From VRUE01 sp963824705 (GTDB lineage Bacteria > Actinomycetota > Thermoleophilia > Solirubrobacterales > 70-9), in NCBI GenBank assembly GCA_963824705.1, contig CAWGQE010000003.1:186001-250000 (forward strand): a stretch of DNA of 64,000 bases, in the 5' to 3' direction. Position 1 is the stretch's first letter, and every line of letters starts with the position of its first letter. Below are positions 41,073 through 49,813 of the stretch, piece by piece. The notes below the pieces were generated by a model, which was not told the DNA's origin, searched no databases, and was given only the letters and a program-made list of their open reading frames with translations. The position numbers and the translations under genes were made by a program.

Positions 41073-41579
41073 CTACTCCCTGGAAGGCATTTGTATGCGG
41101 GCCATCGCCTTGACCATGAAGTAGAAGAGGCTGCCGGCGACGACGAGCAGACCGAAGGTCGCGGCGAACTGGGCGAGCGTCGACACCTGCACGGCGAGCC
41201 CGAAGACGGCGCTGAAGATGAGGAAGACGAGCAGCAGCTGGAAGCCGAGCACGGCCCAGTAGCGGGCCCGCCACATGCCCCAGGCCATGATTCCCATCAG
41301 CAGGGCCGGGGCGAGCACCTGGACGAAGTGGGGTTTGCTGCCTTCGACCTTCACTCCCGCCACGTAGCCGGCGACGATCGAGGCGGCGACGAGGGCGGCG
41401 ATCACGGCGCCGATCGTCACCGCCAGCGGTCGTTCGCCCTCGGCCAGCGGCGGCAGGTTCTCGCGGATCTCCTGGTTGCGTTCCTCGGCGCGGGCGTAGC
41501 CATGCTCCATGCGCTCGCGCGGGGTGGGGGCATCGCCACCGCGCTGCTTGCGCTTGCGCGGGGGGGAGGGGTCAGGCAC
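41073..41579 (-). CDS. Small four-helix membrane protein
   Basis: 168 residues from GTG 41579, which overlaps the thiE stop by 8 bases; ATG 41510 (MEHGYARAEERN) is the alternative. A basic start (PRKRKQRGGDAP) and a charged helix lead to four hydrophobic segments (TIGAVIAALVAASIVAGYVAG, VLAPALLMGIMAWGMW, WAVLGFQLLLVFLIFSAVFG, FAATFGLLVVAGSLFYFMV). I know the type only as a conserved actinobacterial hypothetical. Coupling to thiE is probably positional. Confidence 0.8.
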   Translation of the reverse strand: MPDPSPPRKRKQRGGDAPTPRERMEHGYARAEERNQEIRENLPPLAEGERPLAVTIGAVIAALVAASIVAGYVAGVKVEGSKPHFVQVLAPALLMGIMAWGMWRARYWAVLGFQLLLVFLIFSAVFGLAVQVSTLAQFAATFGLLVVAGSLFYFMVKAMARIQMPSRE

Positions 41580-42258
41580 CGGGGGCCGCCTCGCCGACCG
41601 CGGCAAGGGCGCCGCGCAGTGCTTCGGCAACCGCCGCGGGGTCCGCCGAGTCGCGGATCGCCCGCACGACGCCAAGTCGGCGCGCTCCGGCCGCAACCAC
41701 CTCGGCCGCGTTGGTCGTGTCGATGCCGCCGATCGCGAAGAAGGGATGGGGGGCATCGGCGGCGGCGTGCTCGACCAGGCCGAGGCCGACGCCGGGCCGT
41801 CCCGCTTTGGTCGGCGTCTCCCAGACCGGTCCCACGCTCACGTAGTCCACGGGCTGCTCCGCGCTCGCCGCCAGCTGCTCCTCGGAGTGGGTCGAGAGGC
41901 CGACGATCGCCTCCGGGCCGAGCGCCTCGCGCGCCTCGGCCGCGGCGATGTCGTCCTGGCCGACGTGGACTCCGTCGGCGTCGCAGGTCCGCGCCAGGTA
42001 GGGATCGTCGTTGACGATGAAGAGGGCGCTGTAGGTGTCGCAGAGGCGGCGGAAGGTCTGCGCCGAGCGTTCGATCTCGTCGCGTCCCAGCTTCTTCTCG
42101 CGCAGCTGGACGATGTCGACGCCGCCGACCAGGGCGGCGTGGAGCAGCGCTTCGGGGTCGCGCCCACCGGGCATCGCCTCGCAGACGAAGTAGAGGCGCG
42201 CGGTGCGCAGCCGCTCGCGTCGCAACGGACCGCGATCCTCGGGCATCGCCAAGCTCAT
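41572..42258 (-). CDS. thiE: Thiamine-phosphate synthase
   Basis: 228 residues from ATG 42258 (ATG 42246 is also possible); the frame to 42423 crosses the riboswitch and is not coding. TIM-barrel enzyme joining HMP diphosphate and thiazole phosphate. Motifs in order: VDIVQLREKKLGRDE, ALFIVNDDPYLARTCDADGVHVGQDD, IVGLSTHSEEQL, VDYVSVGPVWETPTKAGRPGVGL and FFAIGGIDTTNAAEVVAAGARRLGVVRAI. Divergent from thiO. Confidence 0.94.
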   Translation of the reverse strand: MSLAMPEDRGPLRRERLRTARLYFVCEAMPGGRDPEALLHAALVGGVDIVQLREKKLGRDEIERSAQTFRRLCDTYSALFIVNDDPYLARTCDADGVHVGQDDIAAAEAREALGPEAIVGLSTHSEEQLAASAEQPVDYVSVGPVWETPTKAGRPGVGLGLVEHAAADAPHPFFAIGGIDTTNAAEVVAAGARRLGVVRAIRDSADPAAVAEALRGALAAVGEAAPGA

Positions 42259-42310
42259 AGAGCGATTATGGCTTGACTGCTGGGCGAGAGGGGTAGCATC
42301 GGAGATGTAA

Positions 42311-42404
42311 CGGGAGCCGTTGGCGCCTTTCGGGCACCGAGGCTGAGAGGGCGGCATCGAGGCCGCCGACCGTCTGGACCTGATCCGGGTAATGCCGGCG
42401 GAGG
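42311..42404 (+). promoter_or_regulatory. TPP riboswitch (THI element)
   Basis: Upstream of thiO. Conserved parts in order: GGGAGCC near 42312, GGCTGAGAGGGC (42341-42352), ACCTGATCCGGGTAATGCCG (42378-42397), then CGGAGGC. The GGAGG at 42400-42404 is also the ribosome site of thiO (ATG 42410), so thiamine diphosphate binding would hide it and stop translation of thiO-thiSG. No separate expression platform is needed. Confidence 0.93.
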
Positions 42405-42409
42405 CAAGA

Positions 42410-43519
42410 ATGATCAACGGCACCTACGAGCAGCCAAGCGCTTATGACGTGGTGATCGTCGGAGGCGGTGTGATCGGCCTCTCCTGCGCCTGGCGGGCGG
42501 CGCGGCGCGGCGCGCGGGTTGCCGTGATCGAGCGCTCCCGCCCTCCCGCTGGGGCGACGCGGGTCGCGGCCGGGATGCTGGCCCCGGTCGGCGAGCTCGC
42601 CTTCGGCGAGCCGGAGCTGCTCAAGATGACCTTGGCGGCGGCGGAGCTCTACCCGGGCTTCGTCGCCGAGCTGGAGGCGGCTAGTGGGGTCGCCACCGGC
42701 TACCGGCGCGACGGCGCCCTGCACATCGCGCTCGACCGCGACGAGGCGGCGGAGCTGCGCCGCGTGCACGAGCTGCAGCGCTCGCTCGGCCTCGGCGCCG
42801 AATGGCTGCCGCCCCGCCGTTGTCGCGAGCTGGAGCCGGGCCTGACGCCGTCCTTCAACGGCGGCGTCCATGCGTCGGACGAGGCTTCGGTCGATCCGCG
42901 GGCGCTCGCCGCGGCGCTGCTGGCCGCGCTCGAAGCCGAGGACGGTGTCGAGCTGCTGGTCGGGACCGAGGTGGAGGCGACGCTGCTCGACGGCGAACGG
43001 ATCGCCGGCGTGCGCACCGCGGCCGGCAGGGAGCTGCGAGCGGCCGCCGTCATCCTCGCCGGCGGGGCATGGTCGGCGCAGGCGCGCTGGCTGCCGGATT
43101 CCGCCCGCCCGCCGGTGCGCCCGGTCAAGGGCCAGATCCTCGAGCTGCGTGCCCATGACGGAGTGGCGCCCTGCCGGCGGATCGTCTCCTCCGAGCGCGT
43201 CTACCTCGTCCCCCGCCCCGACGGTCGCCTGATCGTCGGAGCGACCGTCGAGGAGCAGGGATTCGACACCGCGGTCACCGCGGGCGGGGTCCACGAGTTG
43301 CTGCGCGAGGCCTACCGCCTGTTGCCCGAGGTCGCCGAGATGGAGCTGGTCGAGGCGACCGCCGGGCTGCGGCCGGGGACGCCAGACAACCTGCCGCTGA
43401 TCGGCGCCAGCGGCGTCGAGGGGCTGCTCTGGGCGACGGGGCACTACCGCAACGGGATCCTGCTGGCGCCGCTGACCGCGAACATGCTGGTCGAGGAGCT
43501 GGAGGGGGCGCCGGTATGA
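42410..43519 (+). CDS. thiO: Glycine oxidase
   Basis: 369 residues from ATG 42410, five bases after GGAGG; the upstream in-frame ATG 42392 lies in the riboswitch and is rejected. FAD-dependent amine oxidase: VVIVGGGVIGLSCAWRAARRG, ATRVAAGMLAPVGE, AAAVILAGGAWSAQ, VRPVKGQILEL, ATAGLRPGTPDNLPLIG and GLLWATGHYRNGILLAP. It makes the iminoacetate used by thiazole synthase from glycine and oxygen. Overlaps thiSG by four bases. Confidence 0.95.
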   Translation: MINGTYEQPSAYDVVIVGGGVIGLSCAWRAARRGARVAVIERSRPPAGATRVAAGMLAPVGELAFGEPELLKMTLAAAELYPGFVAELEAASGVATGYRRDGALHIALDRDEAAELRRVHELQRSLGLGAEWLPPRRCRELEPGLTPSFNGGVHASDEASVDPRALAAALLAALEAEDGVELLVGTEVEATLLDGERIAGVRTAAGRELRAAAVILAGGAWSAQARWLPDSARPPVRPVKGQILELRAHDGVAPCRRIVSSERVYLVPRPDGRLIVGATVEEQGFDTAVTAGGVHELLREAYRLLPEVAEMELVEATAGLRPGTPDNLPLIGASGVEGLLWATGHYRNGILLAPLTANMLVEELEGAPV

Positions 43520-44490
43520 GAATCGAGCTGAACGGCAAGCCGCACGAGCTGCCCGCGGGCGCGACGCTTGCCGACGCGGTGCGCGAGAGCGGCGCCGAGC
43601 GCGAGGGTCGCGGCGTCGCCGTGGCGCTCGACGGCGAGGTCGTGCCGCGCGGCGAGTGGGACTCGACGGCGCTCGCCGAGGGCCACAGCGTCGAGGTGCT
43701 CGCCGCGATCCAGGGCGGCGCCGACACCTGGGAGCTGGGTGGGCGCCAGTGGTCCTCGCGGCTGATCGCGGGCACCGGGGGCTTCCGCTCGCTGGAGCAG
43801 ATGGAGGAGGCGCTGGCCGCCTCCGGCGCCGAGATCGTCACCGTCGCCCTGCGCCGCATCGACCCCGCGGCGAAGGGCTCGGTGCTCGACGTTCTCGACC
43901 GACTCGGCCTCTTCGCCCTGCCCAATACCGCCGGCTGCTTCACCGCCCGCGACGCGGTCCGCACCGCACGCCTCGCCCGTGAGGCCTTCGAGACCGACTG
44001 GATCAAGCTCGAGGTGATCGGCGACGATCGCACCCTCTACCCGGACGCGGTCGAGCTGCTCGACGCCGCCGAGACCCTGGTCGGCGAGGGCTTCACCGTC
44101 CTCCCCTACACCAACGACGACCCGATCCTCGCCCGCCGCCTCGAGGAGGCGGGCTGCGCCGCGGTGATGCCGCTCGGTTCGCCGATCGGCTCCGGCGCCG
44201 GCATCCGCAACCCCTACAACGTCGCGATCGTCGCCGAACGAGCGGCGGTCCCGGTGGTCCTCGACGCCGGCATCGGCACCGCGTCGGACGCGGCGCTGGC
44301 GATGGAGCTCGGCTGCGACGCGGTCATGGCCGCCAGCTCGATCTTCGGCGCCGAGGATCCGACCGCGATGGCGCGGGCCCTGCGCGGCGCGGTCGAGGCA
44401 GGTCATACCGCCCGCCGGGCTGGCCGCATCCCCCGCCGTACCCACGCCGAGGCCTCGACCCCCGAGGAGGGGCTGCCCGAGCTTTCCTGA
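43516..44490 (+). CDS. thiSG: ThiS-ThiG fusion: sulfur carrier and thiazole synthase
   Basis: 324 residues. Residues 1-68 are a complete ThiS (MRIELNGKPHELPAGATLADAVRE to VEVLAAIQGG). Without a stop the chain goes on into ThiG: WELGGRQWSSRLIAGTGGF, WIKLEVIGDD with the Schiff-base Lys, VLPYTNDDPILARRLEEAG, AVMPLGSPIGSGAGIRNPY and VVLDAGIGTASDAALAMELGCDAV. ThiS works through a free C-terminal Gly-Gly, here followed directly by ThiG (GG-ADTWELGG), so cleavage or a special mechanism is required. Fusions of this kind are known as bifunctional sulfur carrier/thiazole synthase. Last gene under the TPP riboswitch. Confidence 0.95.
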   Translation: MRIELNGKPHELPAGATLADAVRESGAEREGRGVAVALDGEVVPRGEWDSTALAEGHSVEVLAAIQGGADTWELGGRQWSSRLIAGTGGFRSLEQMEEALAASGAEIVTVALRRIDPAAKGSVLDVLDRLGLFALPNTAGCFTARDAVRTARLAREAFETDWIKLEVIGDDRTLYPDAVELLDAAETLVGEGFTVLPYTNDDPILARRLEEAGCAAVMPLGSPIGSGAGIRNPYNVAIVAERAAVPVVLDAGIGTASDAALAMELGCDAVMAASSIFGAEDPTAMARALRGAVEAGHTARRAGRIPRRTHAEASTPEEGLPELS

Positions 44491-44493
44491 TCC

Positions 44494-44540
44494 GTGCGGT
44501 AGAGGTTTGAGTCGCTATGCGACTCAAACCTCTACCGCAC
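44494..44540 (+). terminator. Perfect 22-bp hairpin after thiSG
   Basis: 44494-44515 and 44519-44540 are perfect complements (22 base pairs, loop TAT), starting four bases after the thiSG stop. No U-tract follows (TCATGATCG), so termination would depend on the stem. It separates the thiamine operon from tRNA-Lys. Confidence 0.75.
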
Positions 44541-44573
44541 TCATGATCGATGTCCCTTTACCATGGGCCGCGC

Positions 44574-44647
44574 GCCCCTGTAGCTCAGTTGGTTAGAGCG
44601 GCGGCCTTTTAAGCCGCGCGGCGCGGGTTCGAATCCCGCCGGGGGCA
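44574..44647 (+). tRNA. tRNA-Lys(TTT)
   Basis: 74 bases. Acceptor GCCCCTG pairs with CGGGGGC, the D arm is AGCTCAGTTGGTTAGAGC, the anticodon stem GCGGC/GCCGC with loop CTTTTAA gives anticodon TTT (Lys), and the T arm is GCGGGTTCGAATCCCGC. No encoded CCA. The next gene starts three bases after it. Confidence 0.95.
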
Positions 44648-44649
44648 CT

Positions 44650-45350
44650 TTGGCCAGTTCGGATAGGAGCACCGGGGCGAAGCGCGACGAGCGTCTGCTC
44701 CGCGTACCTTGCGACGTCGAGGCAGAGGACGACATCCGCCTCGAACGGATCCACGACGAGGTCGAGCGCGGCTTCGACGCGCTCCGCGACATCGAGAACG
44801 GCGTCTCGATCTTCGGCTCGGCCCGCGTCCCGCCGGGTCATCGTTGGTACGAGCTGTGCCGGGAGACGGCGGCCTGCCTGGCGCGACACGACTTCACCGT
44901 CATCACCGGCGGTGGGCCGGGGTTGATGGAGGCGGCGAACCGCGGCGCGCGCGAGGCCGGCGGCCTCTCGGTAGGCCTCAACATCCAGCTGCCCTATGAG
45001 CAGCAGCTCAATCCCTACATCGATCGCGGCCTCGAGTTCCACTACTTCTTTGCCCGCAAGCTGATGTTCGTCCGCTTCGCCCGCGCCTTCGTCATCCTCC
45101 CTGGTGGCTTTGGCACGCTCGACGAGCTGTCGGAGAGCCTCACGCTGATCCAAACCCACCGTGTTCAGCACTTCCCGACGATCCTCGTCGACCGCGAGTT
45201 CTGGGCCCCGCTACTCGCCTGGTTCGACGACTCGCTCGAGGACGACGGCCTGATCTCCTCCGACGACAAGGAGCTCCTGGTCACCGCCGACACCCCCGAG
45301 GAAGTCTGCGACCACGTCCTCCGGGCAAGCGAGGCGCAGAAGCAGCTTGC

Positions 45351-45354
<4 letters not shown>
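44650..45354 (+). CDS. LOG-family (TIGR00730-type) protein
   Basis: 234 residues from TTG 44650, immediately behind tRNA-Lys. Rossmann-like LOG fold: VSIFGSARVPPGH, FTVITGGGPGLMEAANRGAREAGG, FFARKLMFVRFARAFVILPGGFGTLDELSESLTLIQT. PGGFGTLDE and the preceding GGGPGLMEAAN are the nucleotide-binding and catalytic motif of cytokinin-riboside-monophosphate phosphoribohydrolases (LOG). The bacterial role is often a nucleotide 5'-monophosphate hydrolase. The start is unusual and an internal start cannot be excluded. Its stop overlaps convergent purH by four bases. Confidence 0.92.
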
Positions 45355-46959
<1,605 letters not shown>

Positions 46960-46967
<8 letters not shown>

Positions 46968-47583
46968 CGAGCACGACGACCCGCGGATCGTCTGCGTCGA
47001 TCCTAACCATGCCCCTCGCGATCATGCGGATCGCCTCCGGGTACAGCTGGTGCTCGACCGCGTGGATCGCCTCCTCCAGCCGGGCCCGGTCGCGGCCGGG
47101 CGGCACCGTCACCTCGCGCTGCACGATCGCCGGGCCGGTGTCGACCCCCTCGTCGACGAAGTGAACCGTGACGCCGGTGACCTCGACCCCGGCCGCCAGC
47201 GCCTGGCCGATCGCATCGAGGCCGGGGAAGTCCGGCAGCAGCGCCGGGTGGATGTTGACGACGCGATTGGGGAAGCGGGCGACGAAGGCGGGGGAGAGGA
47301 GCTGCATGTAGCCGGCGAGGACGACGAGCTCGGCGCCGCGTGCCTCGATCCACCCGGCCATCGCAGCGTCGCGCGCCTCCCGGTCCCCGTACTCGCCGCG
47401 AGGGAAGACCGCGGTCTCCACACCGGCCTCGCGCGCCCGCTCCAGCGCCCGCGCGGCGGGCTTGTCGGAGCCGACTCCGGCCACCTCGATTCCCTCGCGC
47501 CCATGCAGCGTGTCGAGGATCGCCTGCAGGTTGGTGCCGGAACCGGAGGCGAGAACGACCAGACGGAACGTGGCACGGCGCAT
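46960..47583 (-). CDS. purN: Phosphoribosylglycinamide formyltransferase
   Basis: 207 residues from ATG 47583 (MRRATFRLVVLASGSGTNLQ). Folate-dependent GAR transformylase: LASGSGTNLQAILDTL, SDKPAARALERA, VVLAGYMQLLSPAFV, VNIHPALLPDFPGLDAIGQAL with catalytic Asn-His, VTGVTVHFVDEGVDTGPAI with the catalytic Asp. The first codons are one arm of an 18-base inverted repeat whose other arm follows purF. purM, which in many bacteria stands between purF and purN, is absent. Confidence 0.95.
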
Positions 47584-47664
47584 CTCTACGTCCTCGGTCG
47601 CTCGCGTGCAGAGCACGCCACGCTCCCTGCGTCCTTGATCTGCTTGGCCACGTTCCGTCTGGTC
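47557..47664 (-). repeat. Inverted repeat enclosing the purN start
   Basis: 47557-47574 (GACCAGACGGAACGTGGC) and 47647-47664 are perfect 18-base complements separated by 72 bases. One arm is the end of purF, the other codons about 4-9 of purN. The loop holds the purN ribosome site and start, so mRNA folding could gate purN translation until ribosomes finish purF (inference). Confidence 0.6.
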
Positions 47665-49096
47665 AGCTACTGGAAACGACCTCAAGGGCAAATTTGCCAT
47701 TCGCGGCCTCGGGGTCGCCGAGCGGGTAGCGGCCGGTGAAGCAGGCGTCGCAATGGTCCTCGGGCGGGGTGCCGATCGCCTCGTAGACGCCCTCCATCGA
47801 GAGGTAGGCGAGCGAGTCGGCGCCGAGCTCGTCGGCGATCTCCTCGATCGTCCGCTCGTGGGCGATCATCTCCTCGCGGGTCGACATGTCGACGCCGTAG
47901 TGACACGGGTGGCGGATCGGCGGTGCGGAGATCCGCAAGTGCACCTCGCTCGCCCCGGCGTCGCGCAGCATGCCGACGATCTGCCGCGTCGTGTTGCCGC
48001 GCACGATCGAGTCGTCGACGACGACGATCCTCTGGCCGGCGACGATCTCCGGCAGCGGGTTGAACTTGAGCCGCAACCCGCGCTTGCGCAGCTCCTGGCC
48101 GGGCTGGATGAAAGTGCGGGCGACGTAGCGGTTCTTGATCAGGCCGTCGTCGCGGGGCAGCCCCGAAGCGCGGGCGAAGCCGGCGGCGGCGGGATTGCCG
48201 GAGTCGGGCACCGAGATCACCAGGTCGGCCTCGGCCGGCGCCTCGCGATAGAGGATCTCGCCCATCCGGCCGCGGACCTGCTGCAGCACCTTGCCCTCGA
48301 GGCGGCTGTCGGGGCGCGAGAAGTAGATGTGCTCGAAGACGCAGTGCGCGGGGCGCCCGGCCTTGACCACCTGGCGCGTCTCGAGCCCGCGCTCGGTCAG
48401 CGAGACCATCTCGCCGGGGTGCACTTCGCGCATCAGCTCGGCGCCGACGATGTCGAAGGCGCAGCTCTCCGAGGCGACGACGAAGCGATCGCCGAGCCGA
48501 CCCAGCGAGAGCGGCCGCACCCCGTGCGGGTCGCGGAAGGCGACGATCGCCCGCTTGGTCATCACCACGGTCGAGTAGGCGCCCTCCAGGCGCGGCATCA
48601 CGTCGGCGACCGCGTCCTCGACGAACTTGCCGTCGTGGGAGGAGATCAGCGCCGCGATGATCTCCGAGTCGGAGGTGCCGCGGAAGGAGATCCCGGTCTC
48701 CTTCAACTCGCTCCAGAGCTCGACCGCGTTGGTCAGGTTGCCGTTGTGGGCAAGGGCCAGCTCGCGGCCGTCGTCGCGCCAGACCGGCTGCGCGTTCTCC
48801 CAGGAGCCGCCGCCGGTGGTCGAGTAGCGGACATGGCCGATCGCCATGTCGCCCGCCAGCGCCCGCAGCTTCTCCTCGTCGAAGACCTGGGAGACGAGGC
48901 CGGAGTCCCGCATCGTGGTGATGTGGCCGCCCTCGCAGGTGGCGATCCCGGCCGACTCCTGACCGCGGTGCTGAAGCGAGTAGAGGCCGAAGTAGGCAAG
49001 GCGGGCGACGTCGTGGCCGGGTGCGTATACGCCGAAGACGCCGCATTCCTCGCGCGGCGAATCGCGATCTATCTGCTGCCCCTGGGGCGGAGTCAA
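47663..49096 (-). CDS. purF: Amidophosphoribosyltransferase
   Basis: 477 residues from TTG 49096. First committed step of purine synthesis. The N-terminal propeptide ends REE before the nucleophile Cys (CGVFGVYAPG), so the enzyme is probably processed as in the Bacillus type. Glutaminase domain: LQHRGQESAGIA, IGHVRYSTTGG, NLTNAVEL. Phosphoribosyltransferase PRPP loop: RIVVVDDSIVRGNTTRQIV. Cysteines suited to an iron-sulfur cluster occur, including the CDACFTGRYP end. Followed by purN after 79 bases. Confidence 0.96.
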   Translation of the reverse strand: MTPPQGQQIDRDSPREECGVFGVYAPGHDVARLAYFGLYSLQHRGQESAGIATCEGGHITTMRDSGLVSQVFDEEKLRALAGDMAIGHVRYSTTGGGSWENAQPVWRDDGRELALAHNGNLTNAVELWSELKETGISFRGTSDSEIIAALISSHDGKFVEDAVADVMPRLEGAYSTVVMTKRAIVAFRDPHGVRPLSLGRLGDRFVVASESCAFDIVGAELMREVHPGEMVSLTERGLETRQVVKAGRPAHCVFEHIYFSRPDSRLEGKVLQQVRGRMGEILYREAPAEADLVISVPDSGNPAAAGFARASGLPRDDGLIKNRYVARTFIQPGQELRKRGLRLKFNPLPEIVAGQRIVVVDDSIVRGNTTRQIVGMLRDAGASEVHLRISAPPIRHPCHYGVDMSTREEMIAHERTIEEIADELGADSLAYLSMEGVYEAIGTPPEDHCDACFTGRYPLGDPEAANGKFALEVVSSS

Positions 49097-49146
49097 AAGC
49101 GCGTATTCCTCGGTTAGGGAAAGGACGTGACGCGCAGGCAGACTGC

Positions 49147-49776
49147 CTACTCCGGCAGGGTAGCAGCGAGCAACGACCCCAGAGCCTGGTGCAGGCCGGC
49201 GACAGCCGATTGGAGCGGTGCCTCGTCGCCTGCCGCACGGGCGCGGATCAGGGCACCCTCGATCGTCGAGACGACGAGGCCGGCGAAGGTCGCGGCGTCC
49301 TTTGCGCTGACTCCCTCCACCTCCAGGGCGGTGGCGATCGGGGCTTCCCAGCTCTGGAAGGCCGCGGTCGCGGCGGCGGCCAGGGCGGGGTCCTCGGGAC
49401 GAGCCAGCGCCGCGGCGGCGACCGGGCAGCCGAGCCGCTCGGGGTGGTCCTTGACCCGGCGGCGGAACATCTCGCCGAACATCGTCAGCGTCTCGCCGAG
49501 GCCGCGCTCGCGTAGCGAGCGTTCGATCCCGGCGCGGATCTCGGCTCCCTCCAGCTGCGCCGCCTCGATCGCGAGCTGGCGCTTGCCGCCGGGGAAGTGG
49601 TGGTAGATCGAGCCGCGGGGCGCCTCGCCCCGCTCGGCCACGTCGCGCAGCTCCATGCCGGCGTAGCCCTTCTCGGCGAGCAGCCGCCGGGCGCCGTTCA
49701 GCAGCCGTTCGCGCCCGTCCCGGGCCTTCGGCTCGATCGTTCGCGCATCAGCCAGTCGCGTTATGCCCACGGTCAT
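49147..49776 (-). CDS. TetR-family repressor
   Basis: 209 residues from ATG 49776; GTG 49770 is an attractive leaderless start (see the operator entry). N-terminal HTH: LLNGARRLLAEKGYAGMELRDVAERGEAPRGSIYHHFPGGKRQLA. The C-terminal domain (GCPVAAAALARPED, FAGLVVSTIEGALIRARA) is of the LmrA/YxaF type that senses drugs. The far longer open frame on this strand is antisense to the MFS gene and not real. It controls the divergent MFS exporter. Confidence 0.93.
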   Translation of the reverse strand: MTVGITRLADARTIEPKARDGRERLLNGARRLLAEKGYAGMELRDVAERGEAPRGSIYHHFPGGKRQLAIEAAQLEGAEIRAGIERSLRERGLGETLTMFGEMFRRRVKDHPERLGCPVAAAALARPEDPALAAAATAAFQSWEAPIATALEVEGVSAKDAATFAGLVVSTIEGALIRARAAGDEAPLQSAVAGLHQALGSLLAATLPE

Positions 49777-49813
49777 AGTATAGTCCGCGCTCCGATGTAT
49801 GACCGTGGTCATA
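49762..49813. promoter_or_regulatory. Twin TetR operators and back-to-back promoters
   Basis: Two 16-base near-palindromes: TATGCCCACGGTCATA (49762-49777, one mismatch) and TATGACCGTGGTCATA (49798-49813), 36 bases apart. Each covers a start codon: the repressor's (49776 or 49770) and the exporter's (ATG 49795). Between them AGTATAGT gives TATAGT on the plus strand and TATACT on the minus strand, placed so that transcripts would begin about at each start codon. Neither gene has a good ribosome site, in line with leaderless messages. Confidence 0.7.

Noticed and set aside
42259..42423. N-terminal extension of thiE to 42423
   Set aside because: It would run through the TPP riboswitch on the other strand; the ThiE family starts near the residues encoded from 42258 or 42246.
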